A DNA stretch of 64,000 bases. Origin: Coleophoma eucalyptorum. Taxonomy: Eukaryota > Ascomycota > Leotiomycetes > Helotiales > Dermateaceae. Shown in pieces: positions 34,401 through 45,611 of the stretch. Numbering within the stretch: position 1 is the first letter of the stretch; each line of letters starts with the position of its first letter. Below the pieces are notes generated by a model. It saw nothing but the letters and a program-made list of their open reading frames with translations, was not told where the DNA came from and made no database searches. The stretch lies in NCBI GenBank assembly GCA_026120035.1, contig JALRME010000013.1, positions 558,001 through 622,000 of the forward strand, in the 5' to 3' direction. A program made the translations under genes and the position numbers.

Positions 34401-36328
34401 CGTCAATCGACTGTTCCGTGTACATGAGCGCAGGTCGGGAGGGAAGCACAAACTTAGATTCAGTCTGGGCCTTGACAAGAGATTTAGGTCTCAAGGGAGG
34501 ATTCGAGGATGATTTCCTAGGCTGGGTCTTAGGCGCAACTCCTGGCTTCAAATCGGTGACAATTGAAGGTTTCATGCGATATGGTCGAATAGTCTCAAGC
34601 TCGTGTGTATCTGCTTCTGTGGATCTTTGAGGTCCTTTGATTGTAATGAGATCACCCTCAAAGTTGTCGTCCCAGTTCTCACTATCATCATTTGCAGATT
34701 CGAAAGAAGCAAAAGCTTTTAACTTGTCTGCAGAAAGAAGACCTCCGAAGTTATCATGCGGTTTTAGATGTGGCAGTTGAAGAGCACTCGGGGATATTGA
34801 TGTTGCAAAATCATCGTCCCAGTTGTCATTGCCTATAGATCTTAGCAAGGACTTCAAGAACATTTATTAAACTTACCTATATTTTCAGGGGAACTAAAAG
34901 CATCGGCATGGCTCTTTGGCTTTGCTAAAGAAAGTGGACCCTTAGCAGGAGTTACCAAACCACCATTTTGGGACTCTGCTTGTGAGCTGTGTGAGCTACG
35001 CAGCCCACCGTCTCTCCTTGAGGGCATAGGGCTTGCCACGGTTGATCTAGTAGAAACGCGGAGTGAGGTGTTGGGTGACTTCAATGCTTCGTTCCACTGC
35101 TTCACCTCTTCAACCGCCTCGTTGAAGTTCGCCGGAGGCTTTGCAACTGGGGCATCCGTACGACGAGAGCCGACAATCCATGCGTGTTTTAAGAGCTTTT
35201 TAGCGGAGACTCTCAAATTCGGGTCTTTCTGGAAACACTGCATGAGGAAATCACGCGCAGCCTGTACATAAGGTTAGCACTTTTCTTTCACGACAGATAA
35301 GACTCCTTACTGGCGACACTCCTTCAGGAAGCGGAGGGTGATCATCATTGACAATGGCAAACAATGCAGGCATGGGGGCTAGCTTGTGGTATGGCGGTTT
35401 TCCTTCCAGCAGCTCGATCACTGTACAGCCCAGACTCCATATATCAGAAGCTGGAGTTGCTCCAGAGAGCTGTATAATTTCCGGTGCCATCCAATACGGA
35501 GTGCCCACGACTTGCGCCTCCTTATCTGCGCCAGCCAACGTGCTTGTAGAAACACCGAAGTCTGCAAGCTTGACTTTGCCATCTTTGGTGGTAAGAATGT
35601 TGGCTCCTTTGATGTCTCTGTGGATGACACCCTGTTCGTGCAGATATAAAAGTCCTTGAAGAATCTGCGCCATATACACCCCAACAAGGTTCTCAGGAAA
35701 CTTGCCGTAACTCTTACATATCGAATGAAGTGATCCGTTTTCGCAATACCTACGGGACTCAGTCAGATGGAAAGCATGTGTGAAAAGTAAGACCTACTCT
35801 AGAATGATATTGAGACAGTCTGAGCTCTTCACAAACCCAAGGTATTTGACAATATTGTCGTGCTATAATGTCTCAGTGGTATTCTTCGGGCTGTCAGATG
35901 TCACTACTCACATTTAGGTTCTTGAGCAAGTCGATTTCCGCCTGCAACCATGTCAGCCCAGTCGTGGGAATTACTTAATCCGCCCTCACCTCTATCATCC
36001 GTAATTCGCTCTTGGGAAGATCACCAAGCTTGATCTGCTTCACCGCTACAGCCTCCCCGGTTCCCCAATTGAAAGCTTTGTAAACAGAACCGAACGCCCC
36101 CTTTCCCAAGCATTCACCTAAACGCTACTCCAGCATAAGCAGTTATACAAGATCTAGAAGGTAAGATCATACATAGTCTTTCAGCCCTGGATCCTGCAAC
36201 GCTTTCTCCTTAGCAAGGCCGCTGTCTTTTCTTGGTGTGCCGGGCGTCCTCTCCACCCTTCCATGGCCATTGCCAGTAGTCGGTCTGCTATTCGGCCTTT
36301 CAGACGACGTAGGAGTATAGGAGACCAT
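31460..36328 (-). CDS. sepH: septation initiation network protein kinase SepH (Cdc7/Cdc15 family)
   Basis: SepH (fission yeast Cdc7, budding yeast Cdc15) is the first kinase of the septation/mitotic exit cascade. Thirteen exons are predicted: 36173-36328, 35990-36124, 35912-35941, 35798-35862, 35311-35749, 34877-35261, 34339-34832, 33782-34276, 33584-33727, 33258-33536, 33007-33211, 32503-32959 and 31460-32453. Together they give 1,425 residues in one continuous frame. The kinase domain begins near residue 53 with [15 protein letters not shown], followed by [14 protein letters not shown] (172-179), DFG (192-194), GTPYWMAPE and [14 protein letters not shown] disordered acidic linker follows, with paired WDD motifs (NWDDDF). 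Helical armadillo-like repeats cover about 750-1150 ([25 protein letters not shown]), and the Ser/Arg-rich tail is basic. Residues 1-52 are disordered. Every intron is GT-AG. Confidence 0.94.
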
Positions 36329-37340
36329 GGCCAGTACCAGTGTGCGTCACTGCTGCAGACCGAGGGGTAGGTCTGGATGGGCGGAGAGGAGAGGTCGAAT
36401 ATCGCTCTAGCTGAAAGACCATTTCATCCCAAGATCGCGTGGAGAATCTGCCTTGTTTCACGTCGTCCGCAGTGTCGCGGGGTTCGACTCGAACTACTGA
36501 GACCCAGAGACGGTATATCGGTGCACCTTGGCCGCGGGGAGCACACAAAGCTGGAGAAGTGTTGCGGAGTGCGTCTTAGAGAAATGCTCGCTGTTGAAGA
36601 TGCAGGCGACGGTAACTAAGCCGCATAGTATGCTGTAGGATTTTGCAGCGGCAGCAATGTCCCATAAAAAAGTTAGTAGTACGTCAATGGGAAATGAATG
36701 TACCAAAATGGTAAACAGCCATGGATCAGTGAGCGACCTGCATGTAAGGCTGAAAGATCGGAACGGGAGTCCTTCATTGGGCAGGAATCACATTTAATTC
36801 GATTAATCACAATTTCTGATTGGCCTGACTTTATTTATTTTCCTCTGTGCTCAAAGCCCAGTGCACATACTCTGATCCGAAATTCTGGTACCCATTTAAT
36901 TTCGCAGCTCTTAGGACCGGTCTCGAAGTCGACCGTCTAAAGCCAGAAATAACCACGAGATTGTCACAATTTCCGTGCCTTAGCACCGCGGGATCTTATA
37001 GACTCCTACCAAACTTCAAAAGCATTGGTACACGTAGAGGCACTTATCGACGTTAGTTATGGATTAAGTGGACCTTTATCATACGGTGTAAGTTTTCCGA
37101 AGAATGCCTTCCGACAAAGGCGCTTAAACACCTCTATTTCCTCAAGCAGGCTGATGTCTTGTGACAGTCCAGTGAACCTCCATGTTGTAGACAATTCGAG
37201 AATTCATGAAGGATGAGAATGGGCGATATTTCTCATCAAAGCAGACATAGTCTGGTTTTGTTCTACAAAGACATCCTCTATTATACAAGGTGGTATCACA
37301 ATCGCTAGCAAAGAAATCCAGTCCCTATATTTTGAACGGG
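36329..37340. other. 1 kb intergenic region upstream of sepH
   Basis: It holds the sepH promoter and the 3' flank of the next minus-strand gene. A GGTTCGACTCG at 36480 resembles a tRNA B box, but no cloverleaf forms around it. Confidence 0.5.
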
Positions 37341-38833
37341 TCAAGAGGACGGTTCCCGACGGACATTTCGAAGTCCTGCTTCTGCCCACCACTCATCGGG
37401 TATTTCGTCTCGTTCTGCGAGCCGCGAAATAATTCGGTGCATTCCTCCCAAATGTTCTGTATCTCTCCCCTCCGTACGCCGTGCAATTCGATTGGCACGG
37501 GCCGTGATATCAGCGTAGGTCCTCAGAAATCCATCCCCTCGAAACCTTCTTCCAGAATCCATTAGGTCATCAACATCTCCCTCCTCGGCATCCCAGTCAT
37601 CCATGTCAGAGTCTGATTCTGGTCCATCGCAGTCGTTGTTGGCAGGATCTTCCTCTGTCCTTGCCACACTCGTCATGGAGGAGGTCAATGACTGTGGCAG
37701 AGAATTTGATGACGAAGCTGCTGCTGCTGCTGCTGAAGAGGCAAAGGATGATCCAGCGCTTGGTGGCTGTGGGTCGGGCGGGATGCTCGCTAGTAGATTG
37801 TCCCATGTGACGTCGTGTTCTGGATACACAGGACTGACGCTTCTTTCACGGTCACCAAGTCCATCTAAACGGGCCTGAGCTGCCTGACGACGTGCTCTCT
37901 CATTCATAGCAGCGGCAACTCTATACCTAACCCTCGATGCTGCCTAAAGAAAGTTAGCTTGAGTAACATGTGGTAGGCTGCTTCAAGCCCAATGGAACAC
38001 TATCTTAATGAAGTAGTATGCAGGAGTTCTTGGCTTACATTATTCTGGCGATCGCCAGTCCACTGGGAGTCGCGGAAGGACTCAAAATCATCCATATCAT
38101 AATCTCGATGGCGCGCAAGTGGGCGGTCTGAGATAGGACGAGTGGGCAGAAGAGGAATGGATTCCCCAGCTCGAGACTCTCCTCGTGATTCGGCATCAAT
38201 CGAAATACGATCATTATCCGTATATGGTGGTGTAGGGGCTGCGTGCCTTCTGGCAGTTCTCAATGTGCGTCTGATAGTATATAACTGGTCGATCTCCCTT
38301 TGGCGCTCGTCCAGTCTGCTCGCAAAATCTCGCGATTCCGGTACTGGGGGCATCAGAGGTCCATCTGGTTCTCCAGGCAGATTCTGCCGTTCAAAACTCA
38401 GGCGAGCATCGCGGCGAGCGCGTTCTTCCTGCTGAAGGCGACGTGCATGAACAAGTGTAGACAATATCCCATCTTCAGCCAATGGCGGTGTCCTCGAAGG
38501 CCTATCAGGATGATAGTCTGCATAGCCCCTCATAGGCTCGCTCAATTCTGGCGGCGATCGTGTGGACAATCTTGAGGTTCCCCAGTCATCTTGTGCCGGA
38601 AGCTCAGTGTCAAACATCTGAAGCGCGCGTCGACGGCGGTGATCAGCCAACAGGCGCGCATGAGGTCCTCGAATTGTCCGCGTTCTTCGTATGGATGTTC
38701 GTGCGGGTGATGCGACTGGTTCTTTGGCCTTAGCAGGGCCCTCAGGCTCAACGGGCGTGATGAACAACCTAAGGGATTCCGTCAGTAGCGATCACAGGAG
38801 CGAGGGGGTGGTTTGATCTTACGGCAGGCCCAT
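37341..38833 (-). CDS. conserved-looking disordered protein, unknown function
   Basis: Three exons (38823-38833, 38039-38768, 37341-37943) give 447 residues. The first coding exon is only 11 bases (MGLP with the splice), just before LFITPVEPEGP. The N-terminal two-thirds is Arg/Pro/Asp-rich and disordered, with a charged helix near RLQQEERARRDARLSFE. A poly-Ala stretch (SSAAAAAASSS) sits near 310. The last 90 residues are the most ordered: DWDAEEGDVDDLMDSGRRF, YADITARANRIARR and IPDEWWAEAGL. I do not recognise the family; the compact C-terminus is the part to search. The nuclear-type composition is only suggestive. Confidence 0.75.
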
Positions 38834-39328
38834 CTTGCACGATTGACGACAAGGGCGAAATTAAAAAGAGTGGGGATGATCTCGAGGGGTTTCTGCGACT
38901 TCAACGAGGACTTTTCGGATGATTTTGGGGATGTTGTATATTTTCGAGATGAGGTTCTGATGTTGATATTTTTGCATGCGGCTGGGCCTTTGGTTTCGCG
39001 ATATGCAAATCGCTAGTAGCCCCCCGACTGACTGATGCACGAGATTTGGGGTTTTGCACCTGGCCCCATCCCTGTGCTTCCGACTTGGGTCTAGTCAACA
39101 AGCCTCAGCATGCGGATCGATAGGCGATCACATCCTCAATCTCATCACCAAGCTGGCCCTTGCTTTTTTACTATACGTACCTGCCTTAATTTTATTGAGT
39201 CATATCTCCACAACAACACCAGGCCCCATCCGACCTTCAGACGAGAAGAATGACTCTTCACACACAACAAGGCTGAGAGCAGGTTCCGTGGGCACTGCTT
39301 AGCCAATGATCTGTCTGCGACTCGGAGT
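38834..39328. promoter_or_regulatory. divergent promoter region
   Basis: About 495 bases between the minus-strand unknown gene and FOL3. No site is confidently recognised. Confidence 0.4.
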
Positions 39329-40576
39329 ATGATTGAGCTCGGATTGGCCCGCATCGGCCGACTTCTGAAATACACGCCTCAGCCTTGGAAGGTTATTCAC
39401 GTTGCTGGCACCAATGGCAAGGGTTCAATATGTGCCTACCTCTCTGCGATGCTTCACGCGGGTGGTGTGAAGACTGGTCGATATACCTCTCCCCATTTGA
39501 TCGACCGGTGGGATTGTATCACAATCAATGAGCAGAGCGTGAAGCAGTCGGTCTTTGAGGAAGCGGAAAACCTCGTCCTACGACGAAACAAGGATGCCTG
39601 TATTCAAGCTTCGGAATTCGAACTTCTTACAGCTACCGCCGTCGAAGTATTCGCGCATGAGAAAATCGAGATGGGCGTGATTGAGGTCGGGCTTGGTGGA
39701 CGATTAGACGCAACAAACGCGCTCGAGAACAAAGCTGTCACTATCATTTCCAAGATTGGCCTAGACCATCAATCGTTTCTAGGGAACACCATCGAAGAAA
39801 TTGCGAGGGAGAAGGCGGGTATTATGAGACCTGGCGTTCCGTGCGTACTGGATAGAAGCAATCCGCCGGAGGTGCAAAAAGTTATACACGACTATGCAAT
39901 GGAGATTGGAACGGATGTTATCATGAGCTCTACAGACTCTTCATTCATGGACCAATTATCACAAGAAAATTTCGAGCCTCACCAGTGGGAGAACCTAGCC
40001 TGTGCCTACACAGCATTCCATCTGGCATACACAAAATCAGAGTCCCCTCTTCACCGACTCCTACCAGCAATTAAAGACTTAACATGGCCTGGTCGGCTCC
40101 AAAAGATTGACATTAAGGGGGTCACAGGCCGCCGGGAAGCGGTACTTTTAGATGGCGCCCATAATACACAATCGGCAGAGGTACTAGGTGCATATGTCAA
40201 TGGAAAACTGAGGCCAGGCGCGAGCAAGGTGACTTGGGTATTGGCAGCATCAAAGGGGAAGGAGCTTGATGGGATCCTAAAATCATTGCTAGAACCAGAG
40301 GACTGCGTAGCAGCAGTCCAGTTTGGGCCAGTCGACGGCATGCCATGGGTAGAAGCAATGGAGCCTCAGGATATCCTCTCAGCTGCTTCAAACACTGGAG
40401 TTCGCGCATCCCAGCTTTTTGACTCAGGAAGGGATCTTTCAGGGGCCCTGCGCTGGGCTGTCGAAGCTGCATCCGGAGGCCCAATCGTTGTTGCTGGAAG
40501 TCTTTACCTAGCTTCCGACACCTTGCGAATAATCAGGGATGCAGAAGCAGTGAAGAGCCAGTTATTAGGCGAATAA
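39329..40576 (+). CDS. FOL3: dihydrofolate synthase
   Basis: The enzyme adds glutamate to dihydropteroate using ATP, completing dihydrofolate synthesis. The intronless gene encodes 415 residues, matching the Mur-ligase-like folate synthase family. MIELGLARIGRLL is followed by the P-loop VAGTNGKGS (residues 25-33), then GRYTSPHLIDRWDCITIN, the Mg-binding EVGLGGRLDATN and KIGLDHQSFLG. IAREKAGIM, LDGAHNTQSAE in the C-terminal domain and the closing VVAGSLYLASD complete the set. The lack of a longer C-terminus and of a targeting peptide favours dihydrofolate synthase (Fol3) over folylpolyglutamate synthase (Met7). It converges on the kinase gene with only 56 bases between stop codons. Confidence 0.93.
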   Translation: MIELGLARIGRLLKYTPQPWKVIHVAGTNGKGSICAYLSAMLHAGGVKTGRYTSPHLIDRWDCITINEQSVKQSVFEEAENLVLRRNKDACIQASEFELLTATAVEVFAHEKIEMGVIEVGLGGRLDATNALENKAVTIISKIGLDHQSFLGNTIEEIAREKAGIMRPGVPCVLDRSNPPEVQKVIHDYAMEIGTDVIMSSTDSSFMDQLSQENFEPHQWENLACAYTAFHLAYTKSESPLHRLLPAIKDLTWPGRLQKIDIKGVTGRREAVLLDGAHNTQSAEVLGAYVNGKLRPGASKVTWVLAASKGKELDGILKSLLEPEDCVAAVQFGPVDGMPWVEAMEPQDILSAASNTGVRASQLFDSGRDLSGALRWAVEAASGGPIVVAGSLYLASDTLRIIRDAEAVKSQLLGE

Positions 40577-40632
40577 GATACCAATATAGACCATCTACAA
40601 ATACTTTATTCAAGATTTGCCAATGTCTAATG

Positions 40633-41620
40633 TTATTCATCCAATCCTTGCGCCTCTGGACTCCATTCCTTGTCATCTTTACTAACAATCACCTCATCAA
40701 CCTGCATCCTGTCCCTGATAATCTCTTCCCCGTTGACTAAATCATTCTCATTAACTCTTTTCACCGCCTCCTCAACCGAGCTCGCAATTCCTGCCTTAAC
40801 ATGTCTTGGAACCAACCTCCTCCTCGCAGTGTCCATATCAACCTCTACAAACCATTGCTCATCCATCAGCTTCGCTGCTTCCCGCCAAGGACTCTTCCCT
40901 AGCGAGAGATACAGCCCTTCAAACACCAAGATCCGGGTTGTCGGTTCAATGGGAATATCATTCTCCTTGGGATCTTTGACTGCATGGTCAAAACTGGGAG
41001 CGTAGATAGTTTTGGCATCTGGTGAGAGTGGTTGCCGACATGCCTGTACGAGTGTGAGATATGCGGGGGCATCAAAGGTAAACTCGGCGCCGCGCCGGTC
41101 ATGGGCGTGTTTAGGATTTGGCATTGCAGAGAGCTGGGCGCGTGAAAGGTGGTACCCGTCCTAAAGGACCCAATGTCAATTTCATACTCGGAGTTTTAAG
41201 CTGGCTTCCGCCCAGTCATGACAACGGTATTACTTACCATAGGGATCATACCAGCAATTGCGGGCTCACCCGGTGCAACTTTCGAATACAAATCATTAAG
41301 GCGGTTGGTCACGCTAGCTGCAAGAGTTGTCTTTCCTAAAAGTCCCCGAAGGAGAACCTGTTGTTAGCCTACAAGCCAATTCCCAACAAAGCCCCCATTG
41401 GGGCATGTATATCTCTCACCTGAACCTGGGATTCCAGAAACCGCAATAAGTAGTCTCTGCGTTGGCGGTAGAGCTTGGTATTTTACTGTGCCCTCAATCC
41501 TCTGTCAGACATAGGGAACTTTCTCTCATTCAAACCATATATGCTTGCCAATGAAGGGATTCGGGAAGGGTTTTTCTTACACCACGTCTTCTCCACCAAT
41601 TTATTAACTTGATCTTCCAT
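40633..41620 (-). CDS. uridine kinase-like P-loop kinase
   Basis: Four exons (41581-41620, 41420-41485, 41238-41335, 40633-41160) give 243 residues. The Walker A motif GIPGSGKTT (31-39) is formed across the exon 2/3 junction. MIPMDGYHLSRAQL follows, then RRGAEFTFD, a phosphate/nucleoside-region FDHAVKDP, and RILVFEGLYL (Walker B-like). LVPRHVKAGI carries the lid arginines. This is the phosphoribulokinase/uridine kinase superfamily. The fungal subgroup includes yeast Yfh7 and fission yeast C227.14; its substrate is not settled. The chosen start at 41620 (MEDQVNKLV) fits the family; an in-frame ATG at 41680 would add 20 residues. An alternative donor four bases upstream also keeps frame. Confidence 0.85.
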
Positions 41621-41972
41621 TTTGTATGACCCCAGATTCGTGCAAATTAAAAAGAACAAGGTCGAGGAAGTCTCCCCCAAGTTATAGGGCTGTAACTCTC
41701 AAGTACTCCTCAAACAATCCGGAGCTCTGTGGCCCGCAACTTTCCCACACCCCACTGCGGGGTCCATGATGACCAAATCGCCCTTCGACGCAATCGCCGA
41801 TAAGGGAACTCCAAAAAAAAACCGAAAGAGAAAAAACATACTGGACCAACTCAAATTACTCTACTACACCTACTCAGACCTGATCAGGACTGTAATATTG
41901 CGCCAGTGTTCCAGATCAATTACCGATCCAACAAAAAATACCAAGGAAGAAACGGGGGGAGGGATAGGAAAG
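41621..41972. promoter_or_regulatory. short divergent promoter region
   Basis: It separates the P-loop kinase and the small plus-strand gene. An in-frame ATG at 41766 would extend the small gene upstream, but that stretch is low-quality sequence. Confidence 0.4.
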
Positions 41973-42495
41973 ATGGAGCAAGAGGAAGAAAACGGCCTCT
42001 TCGCAATCGACCTGGGGTCCTCAGATACCGAATCCGCAACTGAAAGCTCCACGAAGAAGCACCCACGCGATTACCAATCCGAAGAGGATTTCCTGCTCGT
42101 GAAGAGAGACTGGCGCGCGAGGGTAGAGGGACTTGGTTCTGTAATAAACACTCCCCCACCCCCCCCTCTCCACCAAACAGCCGTTATCACTTCACCTGTA
42201 GACAAAATCCCAGCAGAGCTAATTAGAAACTTGTGGAACCCAAATATAGTTGTATAAAGCGCACGAGAACCAACTCCCCGTCGATCAACCTTCCAAGCCG
42301 CTCTCCCAAGCCCTGCTGCACGCGATTGAGGAACTGTATTTCGAGCGAAGGTATGAGGAGGCCGGCCGGCTTGCAGAGGAGGTGCTGAAGGGGGATTTGG
42401 ATACGCCGTATCAGAGCCTGGTGAAGGGGTATTTGGACCGGTGCTTGGGCCGGCTTCGGGAGGAGTCGAAGGCAGGTGATGCCGCCGGAAGGTGA
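41973..42495 (+). CDS. small conserved-looking fungal protein, unknown function
   Basis: Two exons (41973-42140, 42250-42495) give 137 residues. The intron of 109 bases (GTAATA...ATATAG) joins VEGLGS to LYKAHENQLP. The ATG at 41973 starts MEQEEENGLFAIDLGSSDTE, a typical acidic start for this kind of protein. The second half is one helical hairpin (LHAIEELYFERRYEEAGRLAEEVL and LVKGYLDRCLGRL) of the TPR type. Function is unknown. The reading frame of exon 1 continues past the donor to a stop at 42255, so a read-through form would be truncated in Pro-rich sequence. Confidence 0.72.
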
Positions 42496-43294
42496 ACCTA
42501 CACCTCGGCCTTGTGGTGGTTGAGTTTGGAGGTCGAGAGGTCAGAAGGGGCATGAACAAACAAACAGGCTTTTGGGGGCCAAGCACTCACTACCACTTTC
42601 TACCTACTCTTGGTGAGTGACACGAGTCTAATGACTGCAATTCTTCAACAAATCCAATTACTAAGTTCATAATATTCAACTTCTTCAAGCAATTCCAGTG
42701 ATTAAGGATTAAGCGCTTGAATTTCTCGACTAAAATCAAAGATCAAATCCATGTAGAGAGCGTCGGCGGCCCATAAGTTATTGAAATGAGCCAAGTTCTG
42801 AGACAAGCGAATCACATGTGAAATTCTACGCAGAATTCAAGCTGAGAGTGGTCAAATTTACAATTCTACAAAGGATTACTCTAAGTCTTCTCTCAGTACC
42901 GCTCTGTCGATCTTTGTGTTCTATGTCCCGTCTTCCGCCGGGCTCTGTGCTGATTACAGGCTTCTATCTGCGTATTAGGCCAAAAGATAGTACAGAGGTA
43001 TGCATGAATGCAAAGCCAAAGCAGCTAGGACTTCTATCGAATCTTCCCTCCTCCCTCCTGGCGCACTCTCTTGCGCTTTCTAAAGAATTCGCGATAGTAT
43101 GGTAAAACAGTGATATAGTGCGACCCTTCCGTTGTATCCCAGAACGCCGAAGCGGATTTTTATGTAACCTTATCCCAATGCTGCAAAAGAAATCATGATC
43201 AAACGCTGTGTAAGGAAGTCGCTGTACATGAACGAAGAAAGAAGTGTCGGAAAGAATCGTGAATGGGTCGTGTCGTTCGAAGTCTCCAGATTTT
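42496..43294. other. intergenic, nothing recognised
   Basis: The 3' flanks of two convergent genes. No domain or RNA seen. Confidence 0.5.
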
Positions 43295-43927
43295 TTATGC
43301 CATTGCCATAGCCTTGTTGTTCTGCTCGCGCTGCTTCTCCTCCGAGAAAACTCTTCGGCTCATCTCAAGAACGCTCTCGAAACCTTCCTTGCCTTTCTTT
43401 GCGTTCTCCGAAAATGCATTGACCGAGGCGTCCTCAACTGCATTCTTCAACTTCTGCCATCCACCACATACAGCAGTGATCTTGGCGTCCTGGATGAATT
43501 GAGTTCGGCCACCGGGAAGTGGTTGGTAGACCACATTTTCTTGGACTTGAATGAGATTCGAGAAGGTCAAGTTTTGCGAGACCATGGTGACTTTCTTTGA
43601 CACTGGGTCAACATAGGAAGTTTCGAATACGTGCGACGTTTCGTTCCCTCCCATAAGAGCGTTGAGCCATTTGGGTGCGCTTTGCTTGCAAGTTATGAGG
43701 CGTTCTGTTCGCAACTATGAAGGCATCCGTTAGCGCGATCCCATTTCTGCGCACAGGAGATGGGGTAAGCATACAATACCAGTGTTGGGGTCAACGTATC
43801 GCGAAATAGTATCGACGGCGATAACATGCGTAGACTTGTCGTTCCACGGGCAGTACTTTCTCCAATTTGCGGTGGATACTTCTTCCCACGAGTAGTCGAA
43901 GGAGCAAATGTTGGAGAAGACCTTCAT
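43295..43927 (-). CDS. UPS2: PRELI/MSF1-domain lipid transfer protein, Ups2 type
   Basis: Ups2 acts with Mdm35 in the mitochondrial intermembrane space and moves phosphatidylserine towards the inner membrane for phosphatidylethanolamine synthesis. Two exons (43775-43927, 43295-43714) give 190 residues. The PRELI domain fills almost all of it: MKVFSNICSFDYSWEEVSTA at the N-terminus, THVIAVDTISR, DPNTGILRTERLITCKQ across the junction, GNETSHVFETSYVDP, NLTFSNLIQVQE and the helix AFSENAKKGKEGFESVLEM. The N-terminus is closer to yeast Ups2 than Ups1. It ends in MAMA. The intron boundary is fixed by the DPNTGIL motif. Confidence 0.92.
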
Positions 43928-44640
43928 TTTTGATCGTGTGTGCTAGCTAGAAGCCGGAGGTTTGTGACTCCGTTGTCGCGTGTGGAAATCTTTTGCGCCG
44001 CCGGATACTGCTGGGGATATTCTTGGGGATGTAAGGACGCAGGATTGGTAGGTGGGTGGGTGGTGATGTATTAATTATGTTCGAAGATTCTCGATCGTCA
44101 GGATGCAGGAATTATGGAGAAAGCTGGAGTCGAGGAATCTTTTAAAGGTGAAGCATGGAACAGATCGGAAAGGCTGGAAGGAGAAACGGAGACCTCAAGG
44201 GGGCAAATCTTTAAGCCTTAGCGTCATGTTTCCTTAAAGCCTTGGACCGCCCGTCCGGTGGCCGAGAGAGGTACAAAGCACAAAGTCAACAGTGTGTGCT
44301 GTCACGCCCAAGCACGCTGTTTGCGGGTACTTGCCAAAGACGCAGTTCTGGCCGTGTGGCCGTGACATCCCGTCTCCCGTCTCGCTTCGGCTTTGGATCC
44401 CTTATGATCTCTGACAACACGCACGCTCGCCGGGCTCAGCACCAGCACCACCACTCCAGAGGTCTCATATTTCACAGGCCTTGGGATTCTGCTGGAGGGA
44501 AACGATGCGAAGATCCCGCAAAAGATTGCTCAAAACCAGCCCAATTCCCAGCCCATCCCCCGTCAGCCAGCACAACTGAACCTTAATGCTGCACATAAGT
44601 CGAGTCGGTGGTTTAATAATGCGATATCCAACGCAACGAG

Positions 44641-44700
44641 AGTAGTAGTAGTAGCAGCAGTAGCAGTAGCAGTAGCAGTAGCAGTAGCAGTAGTCGTCGT
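44641..44700. repeat. hexamer microsatellite (GTAGCA)n
   Basis: An array of AGT/AGC triplets with a clear GTAGCA six-base period in its middle. Noncoding by context. Confidence 0.9.
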
Positions 44701-45000
44701 TGCAGTACATGCACGCATGCATTGTGACGCCAACCAGTGCCATCTCCGCATTCTCAACTCCGTCCGGGAAAGACTAAAGGGCAAAAAGAGACCAATAGCC
44801 GTGGAAGCGGACGCAGCATCATATTGCGACGATCCTGGGGAAAGGTGTACAGTTGCACCCAAGAGGGCTGCTCTCGTGGCTGATGATAGGGATCTGATTT
44901 GCTCGAACTGGCATTATTGTCCCGGACCCCAAGCAGCTCTCGTTTCCTGTTTTCTCTCCTTCTCCTTCGCGTTCCCCTACAGCTTCGGCTTCTGCTTCGA

Positions 45001-45056
45001 CTTCCACTTCTGCTTCCACTTCCACTTCCACTTCCACTTCCACTTCCACTTCCACC
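45001..45056. repeat. hexamer microsatellite (TTCCAC)n
   Basis: Near-perfect TTCCAC repeats, immediately followed by C/T-rich sequence; about 550 bases upstream of DOT5. Confidence 0.92.
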
Positions 45057-45611
45057 CTCCCCCCCCCTTTCCCCTTCCACTTCCATGCTCACTCCAGGCG
45101 ACTGTCGCTACTCAGCGGTGGTTACGAGTTACTACTACTACCTACCCTACTACCCGACTCCCCTACGACCGACTCCCCATACTACCCGACTACCCTTCCC
45201 CTACTACTCCCCCTACTTCCCTACCGCCGTCACTGCACACTGACTGCACTGAGCTGCACTGTGCGAGACTTGGTTCTGCTTCTGGTTCTGGCCTCCGTGG
45301 CCCAGCGTTGCTTTTTGACCTCCAACCTCCCCTCCGCCCTTCTTGCATTTTTCCCTTTCCCTCCCCATTTCCGTGTCCGTCTGAAATTTGACTCTGCTTT
45401 CATTCCAACTTATTTAACCCCCTCCCGCAACTCACTTTCTGTCTTCATCGCGGGACTCGGCCTCACGTATCTCCACCAAGATATAGTATCTCCCCCGCCG
45501 GTTTCACAGGAATCAGCTCGGTTAGCCAATCACGTCGCTCCATTCCACCTCTCCTCAAAATCAACGTCAACAAATCTTTGACTGCTTCATCCATCATTGA
45601 ACATCTTCAAA

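Larger units (their letters stand above)
43928..45611. other. 1.7 kb intergenic with two simple-sequence arrays
   Basis: Divergent upstream regions of UPS2 and DOT5. It contains GTAGCA repeats (44641-44700) and TTCCAC repeats (45001-45056), plus pyrimidine-rich sequence up to the DOT5 start. Long frames crossing the arrays (44717-45391) are artefacts of these repeats. Confidence 0.6.

Noticed and set aside
36478..36496. tRNA-like B box (GGTTCGACTCG)
   Set aside because: No T-stem pairing, acceptor stem or anticodon arm can be formed around it.
44717..45391. 224-codon frame with Phe-His alternation
   Set aside because: Generated by the TTCCAC microsatellite and flanking pyrimidine-rich sequence.
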